Shown here piece after piece: positions 1 to 11,334 of a stretch of 64,000 bases of DNA; position 1 is the first letter of the stretch, and each line of letters starts with the position of its first letter. Where the stretch lies: NCBI GenBank assembly GCA_002110485.1, contig MOWL01000048.1, positions 496,001-560,000 on the forward strand, given 5' to 3'. The stretch comes from Emergomyces orientalis (lineage: Eukaryota > Ascomycota > Eurotiomycetes > Onygenales > Ajellomycetaceae). The notes under the pieces are model-generated. The model had not been told where the DNA came from and ran no database searches. It saw only the letters and a program-made list of their open reading frames with translations. The position numbers and the translations under genes were made by a program.

Positions 1-489
1 CTCTGTAGAATACATTATTAAATACAAACTTTCTGTAACAAGGATGCATCACTCTGAAGACAAGAATTGATTCATATTCATAATGTATATTTGTCTTATG
101 CTATTTCCTCTAGTTATAATATATTTATCTAGGTTAGGCAGGAGACTGCATTGCCTCTTGTAAGTGTATGGCTGACTAGAAATTGGGAAATGATAATCAT
201 GATCAAATGAAATACAAAAGTAGCGCTGGGTAATAAGAAAAAATGAAAATCATCATTTGCAAGTCAAACACAAATAACAAATAGATACCGCATAATAAAC
301 CCCCATTAAAAACAATCAATAAGGCGTTTCCCAGAGGTGCCGTGGACACTCTGAAAGTATCAAGTAAAACATATCCTGTTAACAAAAATTTGCATACATC
401 AGGCAATTTGGTCCCCAGTTCGAATAGTTTAGATCTAGCTGGCGTTATGAAAACGAATAGTGATAAGAAACATGCCGAATGGAGCTTGT
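1..489. other. intergenic, 3' flank of cpyA
   Basis: This is AT-rich sequence downstream of the carboxypeptidase gene. Short open frames exist on both strands but carry no recognisable motif. I see only the presumed 3' UTR of the minus-strand gene. Confidence 0.6.
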
Positions 490-2280
490 CTAAGAGGACG
501 ACTTCGCGGACCATTCGCCCTTCAACCAGCGGTTGAAGAATTCTAAGCTTGCCTCGGGCTGGTCGAGCGGTACCATGTGTCCGCCACCGAAGAGGCGCAT
601 GAAAGTGAAGTTACCGGTGGATTTTACCTCACCGATAACCTTACCCTTGCTTGCGTTGTCGACGATGGTCAAGTTCTTCATTTCAGCCGCGGCAAATTTG
701 GCATGGTCGGGGTACTCGAGTGCCTCTGCCCAGGCTTTGTTGCCCAGCCAGTTGCAGATGAAATCGGCATCACCAGCATAAAGAAGGACAGGCATTTCAG
801 CAATGAGCCCCGGAACGAGACGATGGAACGGTTGCATCCAGTCACCGCGGAAAAGGAAGTTACGGTTAATATCCATGTTGCAAGAATCGTAGGTGCTGAC
901 TTCGGCGCCCAGTGCTTTCATCACCTCGGGCTGGTTCAAGTATTTGCTGATATCCTCCAGTTGGGTGTAGCAGAGGTTACCGCCTTCGCAGTCGGCCCGT
1001 ACATCATAGGGGTTGCGGCCGGTGCGCTGGTAGGGGCCGATGATTGCGTTGTTGCAGTAGATAGAAGCTGGAACGCAGGTCCAAGGGCTCTCGCTGTTGT
1101 AGCAAGCTTCGATCATGGAAAGACATCGGGGCAGAGCATTATCCATGGATTGGCAACTGGACGGATCCAACACCGCTGGGTACCCACCTTCACCACAGGC
1201 CATGGGTCTGTATAATGGGTACTGAGTGAGAGGATCAGTCAATCCATTTCCAATCAGAACGGACTTGAGGTTGATATTGCGTTTCTTATGAGACATGATC
1301 TCGGAAGCAAAGACGGGGATATAATGTCCCGCATACGATTCACCAGCAATATGGAAGTCTTGCTTGGCATACTGCGGGAATTTCTCGAAGAATAGAGTAA
1401 GAAGGGCATAAATATCTTTGCCAGCAGCATTTGTATCGCTAACGGAGCCACCACTGTAGGAGTACCCCACGTTCACTGGTTGATCGAGGAAAATAACGGA
1501 CGCGTTCGCGTTCCAGGAGTATGGGTTGTACTTCACTTTCAGGTCTTTTGTTATGGACGATGGGCCCAATTCTAGGAAGAGACCTGTGAGCGAACTGCAA
1601 CCAGGGCCTGTTCAGCGGGACATTATGGGTCAGTTTATTTATTTTCGTTTGTATAAATTATGAGGTGGGTACGTAGCATAACTCACCACCGTTGAGCCAG
1701 AGAACAACCGGATCATTCTCAGGGTCGTTGCGAGACTCGAAAAACCCTGTTCGTTTGGTTAGTCAACAGTTATTGAGGGGATTGGGTGGGTTTTGAGCGG
1801 AGGTGGTTTAAAAGCTATACAGTAGAAAAGATGTTTATCATTCTGGTTATCATCGAGATATCCACTGTACTGTTTGACGGTATCAACACCGAGTGCCTTT
1901 GGGTTAACAGCCTTGATTCTCAAGTCATAAGAGTCAAGTCTTTCATCGACTTTACGATGCTTCCCATCGTCATCCTCTACCCAGACGGACTGAAGGTCAG
2001 CACCGCGGACAATGTGGTTCCATTCGGAATCCGGGCGACGGTTAGCTTTTTTGGGTGGGGTAGTATGGGGAATGGTGTCCAAGATGTTGTTGGGGATTTT
2101 GTCCATCATATCATCCCAGAGGCTGCCGGCTTGTTCGCTTAGGTGGTCAAAGGTATCGCTGATCTTTTGGAGTGGCGTTTCAACAACCTCGGGACTGTCT
2201 GGTTGAGCCTGAAGGACATGCTGCTGCGGTCCGGAGGCGATTGCACTTCCTACGAAGAGCGCAAGGGCGAGAGACTTCAT
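490..2280 (-). CDS. cpyA: vacuolar carboxypeptidase Y (serine carboxypeptidase, S10)
   Basis: This vacuolar serine carboxypeptidase removes C-terminal residues in the lytic vacuole and is made as a secretory zymogen. Three exons are inferred on the minus strand: 2280-1821, 1746-1687 and 1607-490, joined by GTATAG..CAG and GTGAGT..CAG introns. They give 545 residues, the usual fungal CpyA length. The protein opens with a signal peptide ([16 protein letters not shown]), followed by a propeptide with [13 protein letters not shown] at the first junction and LNGGPGCSS at the second. The catalytic Ser is in GESYAG (about residue 264), Asp in GDADFICNW (about 455) and His in [11 protein letters not shown] (about 517). 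Ending KSSS with no membrane anchor fits a soluble vacuolar enzyme. The start is the first ATG giving the signal peptide; an upstream in-frame extension lacks support. Function is very sure; exact splice sites are inferred. Confidence 0.95.
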
Positions 2281-2739
2281 CGTCACCGGAGACAAAAAGT
2301 CTTCAAAGAATGGAGGCTGGTTCCAGTCTGTACCACATCCGACGTTAGTCCCGAGCCAGATATACGAGAGGAATGGAAGGGAACGAGTTGTACGCATACA
2401 TACCTGTAGTGAAAGTTATTCGGATAATAGAACTACTTCAGGTCTGTAGTGCAGATGAAATAACAGGATGAAGTTGATATCTGAAGAGACGAGAACGAGA
2501 GCGATGACAGGAAGTTGAGATGGTTGAGACGGTTCGAGGATGACGAGGAAACGGCGGCTGGGGAACCTGGGGAAGCCATTGCGTCACGGGACTTGGCGGT
2601 TGTCGGTTATTAACAAGCGAGAAGATAGTCCGCCGTACTAAAGCTGCCTACTAATTACTCCGTATTCCTGGCCGGCTCAGAGATGGATGTCTCGGATTGC
2701 AGCATACTAGTATATATATCAGGCTGGTGCGGTGGGATC
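2281..2739. promoter_or_regulatory. promoter/5' leader region of cpyA
   Basis: This holds the upstream region of the minus-strand carboxypeptidase gene. No defined element was pinned down. One copy of the nonamer TACTCCGTA, which recurs in several intergenic regions here, lies at 2656-2664. Confidence 0.4.
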
Positions 2740-3830
2740 ACAAAAAGAAAGAGAATTCATGAATGAAACCTCAGTTTTATTTAGTGTTGAAGTACTATAA
2801 AGAATTGATCAAAATCAGATGAACATCATTTTTTAAAAAGAAAAAAGAGAATGTTTACTTAAACAGCTTAATCTTGATTTTCAGAAATAATATCTATCTT
2901 TATCTATTTATAATAATTAACAAATATTTTCTCTCATTGAATGAACCTTTTCTTCACAAAATGAAGTACAGTCATGTTATCTTGTTTAAGCTACTTAGTC
3001 TCTGTTGACTCAGCACAGCAGACTTATTACTAGAGATCAAGACTGGTGAATCTTCTATCAGCACTTTTAGTGCTGCAAGCACAAAGTTTACAGAGACTTC
3101 TATTCTTACTGCTGAAAACAACACACTTGATGTTCAACTTCCCCGCAATGTTAATAAAGACTCAGAGTGAAAATGGGGTCAGAGTTGTACCGCATGTCTG
3201 TCTTCAGTTCATATTTCTTATAAACTTCATGCTTTTCAAAATTTACTAATCATGTGTAAAATTCAGTATCACACTGATCAGAGCTGTTATAAAGCTGAGT
3301 GTTTATACTTGGCAGAGTTTAAGCTTGATAGAATTAAATTTGGAACCTCCTTATGGCCTCATTCTTGCTGAACTTATACAGATAAAGACTACAGTGCTGC
3401 TGCCTTTGCCAAGGCCGGGCAGGGTAAATGAGATTGATGTGCATCTGAAATCACAGTATGTATATCTTATCTCAAATTTACAAGTTTTTTTAATTACTTT
3501 TATTAATATATAAATTTCAGTGTTGTTGTGATGTGGACTGCTGGTTTCGTCCAACATGTTCACTGATGTCAAATTTTAATGAGAGAAAAATTGATATGAT
3601 TCAGGTGTATAGTAGTATCCTTGTTCTTGCTGAAGTTATAAAGCTTTCACATAAATCTCTTAACATTTAGTAATAAGACTGAAAAGGTTAAACATGGCGG
3701 TTTTGAAAACTGATAGCAAAAGACAAAAGATAGAAGTTGCTAAATTTGTGAAAATCAACAAAGATTGAGTTTCTTGTTATATAAAATGTTAAAAAATATA
3801 CAGTACTATATAGAGTTGTTGGGAACACGA
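2740..3830. repeat. CpG-depleted, AT-rich degenerate tract (RIP-like relic)
   Basis: Over about 1.1 kb CpG is almost absent while TpG and CpA are abundant, unlike the flanking DNA. Reading frames are broken by many stops. A remnant intron-like segment (GTATGTATATC to TTTCAG, about 3457-3521) and stretches that read as protein suggest an old gene or repeat copy mutated at CpG sites. I could not identify the original family. It has the same composition as the tract at 32.6-33.4 kb. The right edge is near a TGTTGGGAACA sequence (about 3817), which could be an element terminus, but no partner was found. Confidence 0.5.
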
Positions 3831-4197
3831 CCCGCAAACCCCGGCTTCAGGAACGCCTAAGCTCCGATTGGCTGGGCTGGATATTAATGGCACGTGATCT
3901 GAAAATATTGTACCAATGGAAAAAGGTTAATATTTATACTAATATCTCCTATACAAGAACAAAACCTTCACAGCAGGTGAGTGTCGAGATTGACCATCTG
4001 CGACTACACGGCTATTCCCACCAGGATGCAGTTATGGACATGCGTACACCTTTGAAAACAGCTTCCAGTACCCTTGTGTCCCGAACCTTTCGCCACCTTC
4101 CCGATGCCCAACTAGTATTTACCAAGAACCAGCTGACGGAATTCTCATCCATGGCATCCCGGATATGGCCCAGAATCTGCAGTGCCTGCATATCAGG

Positions 4198-4963
4198 TCA
4201 ATCATGGAGGACATACCCAACATAATATGGCATACCTTCACATTTCCAAAGCAGAGCACTACAGACCCCATCCACTATACGCTGGGAAAACCTTTGTCCG
4301 AGGTACGCCCAGCGTGTACGGATCCATTGCTGAATGGCCGCTTTCGAGCCATCACTAGTAACTCGCATCCTTCCCCATGGCCCATTTGTCCCTCGCCGTA
4401 CCCAGTGAATGGATTGTTCATGTAGACAGGGCTACCGAACGGTGTGTTTGCTAACTTTTCAATTCCATCGAGGCGAACGGGGGTATCTTCCCCGAGAGGA
4501 TTTTCAAAGCACTTATAAAGGAGATGAACTTCTGGGTGCGGTTGGGCCAGGGAAACGCCTGTAGGTGGTACCAGTTCCTTTATTACCGCCCCCATTTTTG
4601 ATTCTCGTTCTCCTACCACGTCTCAAGCGGAAAGCCACCAGATGCTATTGTCACGTACTTATTTCCCAAGTTATCCTTCAGGAGAACTCCAGATGACATA
4701 AACACTTTCACATCTTGCTGAGTAAGTTTTCTTGAACTTAACATAACGACGGGGCGGAGTGTCTCAAATTGGGCGATATCTCCTGTCGGCTCTATTAGCC
4801 AGCGTGTGGGGAAATCTAGCTCTATTGGGCGGCCCGTCTCATCTTCAAAGAGATGATAGCATGAGCATTGCGCTATCTCACTAGGAACGCAGCTTATATC
4901 AGTCTTCCGACGTTCGAGCACGATGACTACATGGTCTTCCCATTATTGCATTTCTGTGATTGA
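4198..4963 (-). pseudogene. broken gene, fungal trypsin-like hypothetical family
   Basis: Three minus-strand frames together read as one protein. The first (about 4960-4613) contains VVILV-like VVIVLERRKTD, LTQQDVKVF and SSGVLLKDNLGNKYVTIASGG. The second (4619-4275) continues with GAVIKELVP, then MNNPFTGYGEG and CELLVMARKRPF. The third (about 4338-4198) gives AIQQWIRTRWAYLGQ and VDGVCSALLW. The first two abut with a one-base frame change near 4615, the second and third overlap with another near 4330, and further stops follow. The order of motifs matches large uncharacterised fungal proteins with a chymotrypsin-like fold (an S/A-GV-x-DxxGNxYxTVA segment, then a DGVCGAAIW-like segment). The family is recalled from pattern, not searched. 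No intact start is visible, and a stop lies directly upstream of the first block. No splice solution restoring one frame was evident, so I call it a pseudogene. Confidence 0.6.
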
Positions 4964-5859
4964 AGTATTTGTTGTATTAAATCGGCCAGTAATAATATCG
5001 AAGAATAGTTCCACTTTGTCAAAATCTTTGCGACAGTCGACATCCTTTCGTATTATGAAACGGAGGATAAGACGGAGAGTGGAGCCAGCATAATATGCAC
5101 ATATATAGGGAGGAATTAATATATTGAGATATATGGTATTGTGGTCTGTGTGCTCTGAGCTCTGCTCTAGCTAAATATCTATGGGTTTTCCATGGCTATT
5201 TATACCCGTGAATCCATTTTAGGCTGCCCAACAACTATCCATCAATAATATGAGTGATTTACATGCTATATTGATCGTATCGTGATATTCTCAGCTGAAT
5301 ACCTCTGACTTTGTAGAAAAATCAATGTAATGGCGAATATATTAAAGATCGGCGAAGATGAGGGTGTATTTGGTGGAGATTCCATCGGAGTTCGCCGTGT
5401 GGCAATTAGTGTGGCAATTGAACATGTGTGTATGTCTTAGCCAATGAATGTGTGGCGATAATCTCATGTTTCACACGTATCTTAGATGCGATGTGCACCT
5501 CGTTTTTGAAGGGTTGGAGAGTACAGCAGGCGGCTAACTCGGCTATCTCAATAACCACAGATCACGTGCCAAATCATAACTGATGACTCATCTGGCTTGT
5601 TTGTTCTGTTTGCACTAGTTCTGTCCCCCTCGATTCCCCTCCGCCCTTTGCCAGCGAAAACAAACTTCTTAGATATTTGAAGACATACACACGATTTTAT
5701 GAACTATTGCTTTTAAAAACTATATAGATACCCCTATCACCGTCATATTTGTCTTAGCTGTCTTGTATAGAATCCCTATATAAATATTCCAGTGTTCAGA
5801 CATCCCCTTCTCCGCCAAACCAAAATACAACAGTCAACTACCCCTCACTTCCATTCAAA
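4964..5859. promoter_or_regulatory. intergenic; upstream region of the SBDS gene
   Basis: No coding potential was seen. The last 250 bases are pyrimidine-rich and end in TCCATTCAAAATG, a good fungal start context, so this is taken as the promoter and 5' leader of the SBDS gene. Confidence 0.45.
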
Positions 5860-7056
5860 ATGCCTGTAGGCATAAACCAACCTTCTAACCAGATTAAATT
5901 TACAAATGTTTCTATTGTACGGTTGAGGAAAGGTTAGTAAATGTGCCCCCGTAAACCCTTTTCTGCACCTCAGCCATCTTCTCACACGCATTAAACTTAT
6001 CACAACACTCCCCCAGGCAAGAAGCGTTTTGAGCTGGCTTGCTACAAAAACAAGCTCCTCGAATACCGCTCAGGCACCGAAACAGACCTGGATAATGTCC
6101 TACAGGTCCCCACCGTCTTCCTGTCCGTCTCCAAGGCCCAGACTGCACCCTCTGCAGAGCTAGCCAAGGCGTTCGGCACTAAGATGTCGAGCGATGAAAT
6201 CATCCAGGAAATCCTGCGGAGGGGTGAGGTACAGGTTGGCGACCGTGAGCGGAAAGATATTCTCGAACGTATTGAGAAGGAGGTAATAGAGATCGTTAGT
6301 GCGAGGCTGGTTGATCCTGTGTCGAAGCGGGTGTACACCACTGGCATGATTTCGAAGGCGCTGGATCAGCTAAGTGCTGCGAGCGGCCAACAAGGTGGGG
6401 GTGTTACTGGTAGTGGTGGTGGTGGTGGCGCTGCAGCTGCTGCAAAGGGGAAAGCTACGGAGACTGCTATTACCCCTGAAGCTGCGGCCGAAGAACCCGC
6501 CCCTACTGAAGAGGAGGATAAAGCACCCAAAAAGCCGATGTGGACGGGTGTTGTGACGAAAAAATCTGCCAAGACCCAGGCTCTCGATGCCATGAGGGCG
6601 CTGATTGCCTGGCAACCAATCCCTGTCATGAGGGCTCGGATGCGTCTGCGGATCACGTGTCCCACGTCAATTCTCAAGCAGGCTGTCAAGTCTGTCCCTG
6701 GCTCTGGTGGTGGTGGTGGCGGCGGTGGCAACCACAATTCAACACCTGCGAAAGGTGGGAATAAGAAGGGTAAGAAGGGCCACGCGCGTTCACGTTCGAA
6801 TGCTCATGGAGATGAAGAAGAAGAAGACCAAGTGCATGAGGCTGCTGCACCAAAGGCGTCCGGAACGGTCAAGGACCGCATCCTGAGCTATTTTGAGCAG
6901 GTGGAGGTGCAGGATGTGCTGAATGTGGACGAGTGGGAGGTTATTGGGTTTGCAGAGCCTGGGGCGTTTAAAGGGCTGAGTGAGTTTGTGGGCGGTGAGA
7001 CGAAGGGGAAGGGTAGGGTGGAAGTGTTGGATATGGCGGTCACGCATGAGGAGTGA
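5860..7056 (+). CDS. SDO1: ribosome maturation protein SBDS/Sdo1
   Basis: SBDS works with the GTPase Efl1 to evict the anti-association factor eIF6/Tif6 from nascent 60S subunits in the cytoplasm. Two exons (5860-5932 and 6017-7056; intron GTTAGT..CCCAG) give 370 residues. The N-terminal FYSH domain carries the signature INQPSNQIKFTNVSIVRLR and the next exon supplies KRFELACYKNK. Then come domain II (SSDEIIQEILRRGEVQV, VYTTGMISKAL, KSAKTQALDAMRAL) and domain III (ARMRLRI, ending GKGRVEVLD). SBDS is normally about 250 residues. The surplus is two low-complexity insertions: a Gly/Ala then Glu/Pro stretch (about 147-197) and a polyGly, Lys and Glu stretch (about 251-308). Both fall between conserved blocks and leave the core intact. 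The 5' exon was missing from a plain ORF view and was recovered from frame and family sequence. Confidence 0.95.
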
Positions 7057-8045
7057 GGGAGAATGTGAAATTTCAAGAAATGGAAGCATGGTTATCTGTG
7101 TGCTTTGTCCTCCTTTTTGCTTTGCTATGTTTGCTTTGGCCGGTATTTGATATCCAGATGAAACTATGGATGGTCATAACTTTTTTATATACCTCTGGGC
7201 TTTGTTTTCTTTGGATATTGTTATTTATGAATTCCGTGCTATCAGAGAATAATGACCCCTTCTCAATAGTTTTGCCCAAAGACTTTTTCTTCTTTGTTCC
7301 ATGCAGTCTATAGGACATAGTGCTGTTGTTCTTCCCTGTGTCACAGCCGATCCGCCAAGTCTACTAGAAACCAAGCCCTCGGAATGAAATATTTCGCCAA
7401 TGGCAATTATTAAGTCCAAATAGACTCCAGTAGAAATAAGGTTGGACTAACCTCCTCCTGGCTGTGATGCTATTTCATCAAGAATGCTTCGAACGAGTTC
7501 CGGCGCCGTTGCCCACTCACCACCTTTGTGTACTTGCATAAATTGATCGGGGAGAGCTGATTTGGTGAACTACCTATCTGAGGGATGACAGGGAGAAGAA
7601 GGGGAGAAAAGGTTTCGTATTACGGACTGTGGTGGCTCCTATTTTGAAACCAACTTTTGCGGACCATAAACAAAGGTAGCCGAAATACATTTTAATTTTG
7701 TCTTCGTATCTCGACATGATCTAATGTCTATAGAAATATGTATGTATGTACGTATCGAAATCTATAATTCCACAGCATTTGTGTTGGTAGAATGCCATCG
7801 CAAGGAAAAGACGGGGAAAAAAAAATGAAAAAAACACAAAGCAGAGGAAGAGAAAGGTCAAGCAAACAGCCACATACAGATGAAAACTCGATGTAGTGAT
7901 TTTCGCGCCCCTGCCTATCGCCTGTATACCAATATCCAATCGAAAACCCAAGCGCCTGGTAACCAATTATCCGATCCAACAGACAAAGAAACAGAATGAA
8001 CAAATACATCATAGTGGTAATACAATACCATTAAAACATCATAAC
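7057..8045. other. intergenic between convergent genes
   Basis: This lies between the 3' ends of the SBDS gene (plus) and a minus-strand hypothetical. It is AT-rich with poly-T and poly-A runs that fit 3' UTRs. No gene was seen. Confidence 0.5.
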
Positions 8046-8891
8046 TCATGATCGTAGCTTTATTGCGTTCAACGCACTCGACAGCTCCTCCGACAAGACG
8101 GGCCGGGATGTGGACGGTGACACAGCTGCCTTCTCTGGCCCAGAAACCAGATTTAGATGGGCGGTGGACATTGTTGGAGCTGTATCTGGCTGGCTGGAGA
8201 GTGTGTCTTGAGTTTGCAAGGTGAGGAGCGTGGAGGAGCTCATGTTTCCGTCGACTGGGTGTAGTGTGGAGGGCCTGGTGCTAGGGGACATATTTCGCCC
8301 GCCATCGACCTCCCTTTGCTCGAAAAAAGTGGTGGCAGTCAGCGGCGCAGAAGACGATATTATATCTGCGTCTGATGCATCTTCCGATGTCATCAGAGGA
8401 TACCGCTGATGCACAACCCCTATTCCGCCATTAATGTATTGCACAACCTCCCCCTCGCTCACCACACTCGCTCTCCGGCTCGGCGGCGCCCTCGTCCCCG
8501 TCGGAGACAACTCTGAAAGCATTGACCGCGGCCGATTCGCAGTTAGCATTGCATTAGGTATCGAATACGCCGCCAATCGCTGGATATGTGCTTCGTCAAA
8601 TGGACCCCGATATTTCGACCGTGGTACCTCGTGTGCCTTGTATAGCTCTATCTTCGGCTTGCCGTTCGCTCGATATTTGATCTTGCCCGGTTTGACACTT
8701 ATGGGGACCCTGATTCCGCCGCCTTTGTTTGGATTGCGGGCCTGCTTGGGCCAATAGCCGCTGTTGGGGCTGCTGGGTTTCTGATTCTTGGGGTCTTTGG
8801 ATGTGTGGGGGGGCGAGGAGCCGGAGTGGGAGCCAGAACCAGAGCGGGAGAAGACGCGCCTGATCTTCTCGCGGAAGGGCATTATGGGCAT
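8046..8891 (-). CDS. conserved hypothetical protein, basic N-terminus and Ser-rich tail
   Basis: A single-exon frame of 281 residues. The true start is ATG at 8891 (MPIMPFREKIRRVFSR) or the ATG three codons later, because the open frame upstream begins only with a TTG. MPFREKIRR with a following Ser-rich patch is a recurring opening of uncharacterised Eurotiomycete proteins. The middle has a basic block (GGGIRVPISVKPGKIKYR) followed by KPKIELYKAHEVPRSKYRGPFDE, which looks like the conserved core. The C-terminal half is Ser/Thr-rich and probably disordered. No enzyme motif, signal peptide or membrane segment is visible. The function is unknown; it could be a phosphorylated adaptor, but that is inference. 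Confidence 0.7.
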   Translation of the reverse strand: MPIMPFREKIRRVFSRSGSGSHSGSSPPHTSKDPKNQKPSSPNSGYWPKQARNPNKGGGIRVPISVKPGKIKYRANGKPKIELYKAHEVPRSKYRGPFDEAHIQRLAAYSIPNAMLTANRPRSMLSELSPTGTRAPPSRRASVVSEGEVVQYINGGIGVVHQRYPLMTSEDASDADIISSSAPLTATTFFEQREVDGGRNMSPSTRPSTLHPVDGNMSSSTLLTLQTQDTLSSQPDTAPTMSTAHLNLVSGPEKAAVSPSTSRPVLSEELSSALNAIKLRS

Positions 8892-9703
8892 ATTGGCGAA
8901 TGTTCGGATGTTCGAAGGTTCGAACGCGAGGATTTGCTCCTTAATTGACGTCACAGAGGGAAGCGGCGGAAATGGGTTGGTTGGGGAAATGAACGTGAGA
9001 GACTGAGGCAACCTGTCGAGAAACTCTGATCATGGCTTGGGAAGGGTGTGCTTTGCTGCCCTTTTTTTTTGCTGGGTGGTGAAAAACCACGAGGAGAAGA
9101 TTTTGGCTCTTATGGCCACAGAAGGCAAAATCCGGTAAAGGCGGGATAATGGTAGTAAAAGTATGGTTCAGATGTAAAAAGGTTCAAGTCGAGGTTTGCT
9201 TGGTTCCTTGGTTGGGGGTTTTGTTTTATTTAGGTTTTCTTTCTCCAAGCCTAGCACTACCCGCGCTGGCTGCGTCTAGAACGAAATTTCGCAGCTCCAA
9301 TTCTAGCAGCCGGGTGGATCGGAATCGGAGGTGCGGGGTGGGAAGAGAGCAGATGGGAGAAAGCAGGTGGTTATGGCGTTGGTGTCTTGTTCTTAGATTA
9401 ATTTTTCTTGATAAATATTTTGTGCATGATTTGTTGATGTTCTCCTTTCCATTCTCGAAATTCAACATGCTACTGGAAATAACAGATCAACCCTCTGAGA
9501 GACGCAGGAAGTCGGCCTTATTATTAGTCCAGACAAACTATGTACCCCTGCCAATCCGCTCCAGGTGAGACGGAAATAACAGACCCGTTTTCTTGCTTTC
9601 AAAGCTTCTGCGATTCCCCATATTAGCAGACGCACATATGTAACCACATTATTGAGGCATTTCATGATCAATATAAAATGAATAGAAAACAAGTTTAGTG
9701 GAC

Positions 9704-9726
9704 GCACACACACACACACATACACA
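9704..9726. repeat. (CA)n microsatellite
   Basis: A run of alternating C and A about 20 bases long in non-coding DNA. Confidence 0.85.
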
Positions 9727-10276
9727 CCTTGGGAGTTACAGGACTTAGATCCAGGTCAGTTGTCGTTTGTCCAAGCGATTTACCGGTATCCGATCGGTGC
9801 AAAGAAATTTGGGTGGAATGGCTATGAGACGCATATGCCCACAAAAGCAGAGCCAATCGTTTATTTTACTGCTAGCGGAAGAATGTTCGAAGCGCATTCT
9901 GTTGCATTTTTGATCTTCGTGCTTTGTAACATGCAGTAGCGCTCACGCGTGGCGGGCCAAACATCCATGGCTCATCGCTGGTGCATCGATTGCAACCATA
10001 AGCCTTGGCATGCCTCAATGCAGCAGCTCACTAGGCAACCCGGGGAGAAGTTGGTGGTGGACTTTTTTGAATTTTCTGGGGAAGCTCAGCTGGGGGGGTT
10101 TGCAAAGTCGTTCATACATCCGATCTTAGAGGTATGATTTTCGATTTAACAGATGGTTATCTATATCCACATCTTCGGCGGGAGTCCGGGGGCTGTTTTT
10201 TATTTTATTTTATATCGTTTTGATTTCACGTTCTCTTCTGCAAATTACGGCGTGGTAACTTACGCTATTATTATTG

Positions 10277-10292
10277 AGTACGGATCCGTACT
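10277..10292. repeat. 16-bp perfect palindrome
   Basis: AGTACGGATCCGTACT is identical to its reverse complement. It contains the ACGGA/TCCGT core that also appears in other intergenic copies in this window. It could be a dimeric factor site or the footprint of a small element; neither is shown. Confidence 0.5.
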
Positions 10293-11334
10293 GTGTGGCG
10301 GTATTATAAATACACGGCCGATCTCCAGGGCAGCAAAGGCTTCTTCCAAGGCTGTCATTGGCTGGACATAGCCTCGGCACGAAGATTATTCCGAGGCCGT
10401 GGGCTATTCCCTTTTTGGAATTGGGACCCGATCCCTCGCGCCTACTCCGGCTATTTCTTCTGGGGCAGCGAGATCTGGCCTAAGGCTGACCTCAGATTTC
10501 CTTTTTATCATGATATCTACTGCTGGGACGTATGCGGGGGCGTCTTTGACATTTAAAGTGTCCTCTGGTCGGATTTTATGATGGATTGAGAGAAGTCTTT
10601 GCGACAACAAATGAGCAACCAAACCCTGGACAGCACCTGGGACGCCATGATCCCTAGTAATATACGGCTTCATGGCCGCGGATGGGCGACGAGCAGCAGG
10701 TGATTTCCACCAGAGTCATTCAATTGTTCATTTAATCTCAATTTGTATTGTCAGCTATGAACTTCTTTTATCTTATGTGCGCTGTTGTTGAACAGGCAGA
10801 CATTGCCCAGATATATTTTGTTGATATTTAACTTTTTTGAACCATGATATCACAACCATGGAAACCCTCATACTCTATCATCATGGCCATGTGCTTTCAC
10901 AACAATAAGTAGAAAACAGCCTTCTCCGGCTGTACGCGCATGTGGCGTTCAGCCAATTGTTGATGGCACATACAAATATGACGTGGGATGACTTCATGAC
11001 GTCTACCACACCTTAAGGTCGTGCAATCTCCGCCGGATTCCATCTTCTTCCCATGACCGGAAACGATTGTATGACAACCCCACGAGAAGTTCAGTTCTGA
11101 ATTCATCATAATATATCGAGCTGGAAGTTGTTTATTGTCTCCGTGATACGCTACTCATCTCCGTATCTGTTCCTGTAAAGAGCCATTATTGTTTGTCGTT
11201 GTGGTCTGTTTCCGTCTTTTCCGCTACAATATCGCCACATGTGTTCAAGTGGTTATAATCATTTATTGGATACCTGAAAGCAATTTCGAGCATCTAATTT
11301 CAAGTGCCCAAACTCCTATTTTTCTTTGTACACC

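Larger units (their letters stand above)
8892..11334. other. long intergenic region, divergent promoters
   Basis: About 2.4 kb lie between the divergent start codons of the minus-strand hypothetical and the plus-strand coiled-coil gene. It holds a (CA)n microsatellite (about 9704-9726), a perfect 16-bp palindrome (10277-10292) and no convincing coding sequence. Short open frames on both strands look random. Confidence 0.5.

Noticed and set aside
577..1215. 212-codon plus-strand frame
   Set aside because: It lies opposite the carboxypeptidase catalytic exon and carries no motif; it is a shadow.
3817..3880. TGTTGGGAACACGA, possible LTR start
   Set aside because: No second terminal repeat, primer site or coding remnant was found beside it.
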